A program made the translations under genes and the position numbers. A DNA stretch of 64,000 bases from Ustulina deusta (lineage: Eukaryota; Ascomycota; Sordariomycetes; Xylariales; Xylariaceae), in the NCBI GenBank assembly GCA_023159155.1, contig JAJNNX010000006.1:620001-684000 (forward strand), given 5' to 3'. This document shows, in pieces, positions 61,030-64,000 of the stretch (within the stretch, counting starts at the first letter, position 1; the number at the start of each line of letters is the position of its first letter). The notes below the pieces were generated by a model. The model searched no databases and was not told the DNA's origin. It saw only the letters and a list, made by a program, of their open reading frames with translations.

Positions 61030-63227
61030 CTATCCAAACTTCAACTTACTCTGCCCCTGCTCCAACTTCTTACCGCCGCCGCCGCCCCTGGAGGGTTTCT
61101 TACGAGGCGTCTGAGTCGCATTCCTTTCACTGCGTGGGACGATATGCTTATTGCTAACGAATGTCGGATCGCCACGTTCCTCGTCCTGGAGGTCCTTGGC
61201 CATATGCCAATCATTATGGTTCTGCAATGCTTCGGCGCTTTCGAATCCTGCATTGCAGCGCAAGCACATGTAATCGGTGATTGATGCTTGACGGCTGCGC
61301 GAGCCATTCACCCGACGTTCCGCATCCCTATGTGTATGATCGAGCTCCATAGCGTCCGTTCGGCCCTCCCCAGTCATTGTTTCCTTCTTGGAAAAGAAAC
61401 GTTGTATTCCAGGACCTGCGAGGCGCCTTCTCTTCTCTTGCGGTTCATGCGAAGATAGATCAAGTGGGGAATCGCCTGATGTTACTTTCGATACCCGTGC
61501 TTCATCGCCCTTGAGGAGGAAAGTTCCAATTCCCATGTTTCCAGTAATGCCATCTTCGAAGCCCCCAACACTTAGGCTGATATTTGTGCAGGGCCATACC
61601 CTACCTTCGCTGACGATTTGCGTCATCATATGCTTAGCGAGATCAAATAGGATAGCTTCTTCGAGGGATTTGCCCTTCGGAATGCCAGTCGACCTTGAGC
61701 GGGTCTGACCCGCAGACCGGTGATGCAGGTGAATTGTCTTCGGTCGGCGTTTGTGCTCGAGAACCCCCTCCTCGACGAGGCGGGAAAATATGTCGGCGAC
61801 AAAGATCCGAAGCCACTTGACGGCTTGTTCCATATTATTGATACTCGGCTGAAACGATTTAGCAGATAGCATAGATTTAATCTGTGTTCGTGAAGTAACT
61901 TCGCTCGAGTCCATTCCCCGGATTGTATCGTAAAACCAAAGACCCGTGTCGACCCCAAGCTTAAGCTTGAGTTGCTCCACTGGAACGTGAAGCATTTCCT
62001 TAATCGACTCGGTATTGAACGTCGACTTGACCTGATCGCCAAGCTTTCCCCCAAGATTTCGTATCTTGGTGAACTTCATGTCTGATAGGAACCGTTGGAC
62101 GGCCCTATTGCGTATAACCGTCTGTTTGTTGGGCTTCTTGTGACCAGAGCCCAACTTACTGAGCATTTTATTACTCGCTACCCCAGCAGAGCAGGTATAG
62201 TGTAAAGTCTGCCGGATTTCAGCTCGGATGTCCCGAATGATTTCAGATCCGATCAAGATGGCCACGTCGTCCCAATCAGGATCGTCAACTTCGGCCTCAG
62301 CATCGTCAAGGTCCACCAATATGTCGGCTTTCCAGTCCAGGGCGGTAATTGGAGGAAGAGGCAGTTTCTCTGTTGGGTCGTCATAAGGGGGTGGACCGGT
62401 CAGTTCTGGGAACCTCTGCAGTAGTATCGAATGAATCTGAGCAGACAAGTCAATGAAAACCTCATCTATACTTGCCTTCTCGACCCTCTGCGTGTTGGTC
62501 GGCAGACATTGCTTGATCAGGGCTAGAATCTTCCTGGACTGAAGTCTGTATGGATCTAGCGAGACTTTGTGGGTTCCAATATGAGAGGCCGCATTGTCAT
62601 GGTAAGCCCACTTTTCTTCCCCTTCCTTCCACGTAGCAACGTGCTGGGCTATCAGGTTTGGGCAAAGCTTCTTGGCTTCGGCTACGGTACAATGGCGACC
62701 AATACCAAACTCACGCGCTGGATAGTTGACAGCTATCAATCCTTGCCTATCATAGTTAGATTAAAAGCTAAGATAAAACCGCATGGTACTGGATCAGGCC
62801 ATGAAGTGGACAACAGATCTGAGGCGGGAAAATGGGAAAGGGTTGGATATGAATGCTGGATGGCAAATACCATTGCTGCACAGCTAACGGCTGGTCCTCA
62901 TCAATACCCAGACGCACCATCTCTGTGCCCATAACAAATACGTATTAGCCGGGTGTTTAAACTCAGCCGCCCACAGTGTGCAAAGGTGTGGCCGCAGCCG
63001 AACATGGACGGCGGACGACCGAAGACAAAGGAACAAACATGGAGGATTTAACACATACCACATTGGGCATAAAAAGCATCAAGATCAACATGGGCGATGA
63101 CGCGTAGCGGCGAGGATATCGAGGACGAAGCCAGCAGACCCAATTGGCGGTAGGTGAACTGCGATTTGCGCCGTCCGGGCCTATGGGCGGGAGAGGAGGC
63201 TTGGAAGCCAGGAGAAGGGGAAGACAT
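61030..63227 (-). CDS. RAD30: DNA polymerase eta (Y family)
   Basis: Exons 63059-63227, 62871-62922 and 61030-62746 give 645 residues (introns 136 and 124 nt). Both junctions restore family sequence: AFYAQC|EMVRLGIDEDQPLAVQQ and QQW|QGLIAVNYPAREFGIG. Catalytic residues are visible: HVDLDAFYAQCE (Asp48) and KASIDEVFIDLS (Asp168, Glu169). The DNA-binding region has CSAGVASNKMLSKLGSGHKK and a little-finger region (about 400-475). A UBZ-type finger lies at about 568-588 (CLRCNAGF, HNDWH) and the tail QGQSKLKFG is a PIP-like PCNA motif. The enzyme inserts bases opposite UV photoproducts after recruitment by ubiquitylated PCNA. The length is typical of fungal homologues. Nothing suggests damage to the gene. 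Confidence 0.93.
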
Positions 63228-64000
63228 GCTGATAGTCAAAATGCCCACGGTTGATTGGGTAGCGCAAAAGCAGTCATGTGATCAACACAATACGTGTGGC
63301 CTGGTGGTATGGCGGTGGACAAAATGCAAGTAATTCGAGGTGCAGGAAGGTCGGCTGGTGAGATGCCGAGCCTCGCAAGGGTTCATGATGAGGAAAGGCT
63401 CCCAGCGCGAAGCAAAGACCAGGGCGGGATATCAGGATTGGCTGCTATGGGACAGATATCCACGAGAAGAGACGATTGCATGTAGTTCGGATGCCCTGTG
63501 AGGCAGTAGTCATAGAAGCGCTGGTTTAAGCAGAGGAGATCAGACTGTGCTGCAAGGGAACGAGGTGAAATGCTAAGAAGTCGGAACTTATGAGAGGCTT
63601 CGATGCCACGAAGTGCTGAAAGGTGGTGGTGGTACACAGTGCCTAGAAACAAATCGGTACGTCCGAGAGGGGGTCCTCGATAGTTCGATAATAACCAATA
63701 TATCTACTAAAACAACATAAGCACAAAAGAGGAAGTGCGCATGGGGTCAAGGCAGATTGCTTACTTAAGCACGCACTTAAGGTGACGAGGTGAAGGAAGA
63801 CTACCTGCCTCGGTGGACCGGGAACAACACAACAACCTCGCTGGGTACCTACCTCCCTCCATTATTTAGGTAGCTATGTGTGTATACTTATATATATACT
63901 ACATGTATAGACAGCGCGGGCTTCCCCATCTGCCTCACCCGTTTTCTTCTTTTGTTACAACCCTAGCGGGAAGGCTACCTACCTACACACATAGGGTAGG
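63228..64000. other. Upstream region of the polymerase gene, no gene seen
   Basis: Only short unrecognised frames. The end (63.83-64.0 kb) carries GGTACCTACCTCC and CTACCTACC words like those of the other intergenic regions. Confidence 0.5.

Noticed and set aside
1..64000. CRISPR arrays, bacterial operons, origin-like or telomeric repeats
   Set aside because: No regular spaced repeats, no TTAGGG arrays and no bacterial gene organisation were seen; the window is eukaryotic.

Overview
The window looks like nuclear DNA of a filamentous ascomycete, most likely a sordariomycete and possibly of the Hypocreales. Genes have short GT-AG introns (about 50 to 140 nt, one of 275 nt), and intergenic spaces are long. 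There are fungus-type families: a DUF6594-like membrane protein, a DUF4470-MYND protein, an RfeG-like protein, ISN1 and a SAT4/HAL4-like kinase. Repeat-induced point mutation (RIP)-like decay occurs in the accessory stretches. I see no operons, rRNA, tRNA or CRISPR.

Layout. 1-2.7 kb is a decayed accessory zone: a kinase-like fragment, a remnant in which probable Trp codons have become stops, a truncated unknown gene and a dispersed repeat. 2977-4290 is an intact three-exon DUF6594-like gene. 4.3-10.2 kb has no supportable gene. 10.2-12.8 kb (minus) is a Ser/Thr kinase of the SAT4/HAL4 type. 12.8-28.3 kb is a gene desert holding AT-rich sequence and two decayed genes (23.6-24.7 kb plus, 24.9-25.6 kb minus). 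28.3-30.1 kb is an Atg22-like transporter with an in-frame stop near its 3' end, bracketed by a direct repeat. 31.4-35.1 kb (minus) is a 1210-residue DUF4470-MYND protein, and 36.6-37.5 kb a DEDDy 3'-5' exonuclease of EXD1 type. 39.2-40.95 kb is IMP-specific 5'-nucleotidase. 43.9-44.5 kb is a small secreted Cys-rich protein, and 46.0-47.6 kb a carboxylesterase pseudogene. 48.1-51.8 kb (minus) is an importin-7 type karyopherin, 56.0-57.4 kb (minus) an RfeG-like protein and 61.0-63.2 kb (minus) DNA polymerase eta.

The intact genes are mostly conserved housekeeping functions (nuclear import, translesion synthesis, IMP breakdown, kinase control of transport) and do not form one pathway. The accessory material (kinase-like fragment, DUF6594-like gene, secreted Cys-rich protein, decayed esterase, RIP-like relics) lies between them. 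I found no clear evidence of a new multi-gene system. The most interesting signals are the decayed gene families, the repeats shared between 2.5 kb and 30.4 kb and around the transporter, and the Cys-rich secreted protein. Exon structures were derived by hand from splice signals and reading-frame continuity, without alignment tools.
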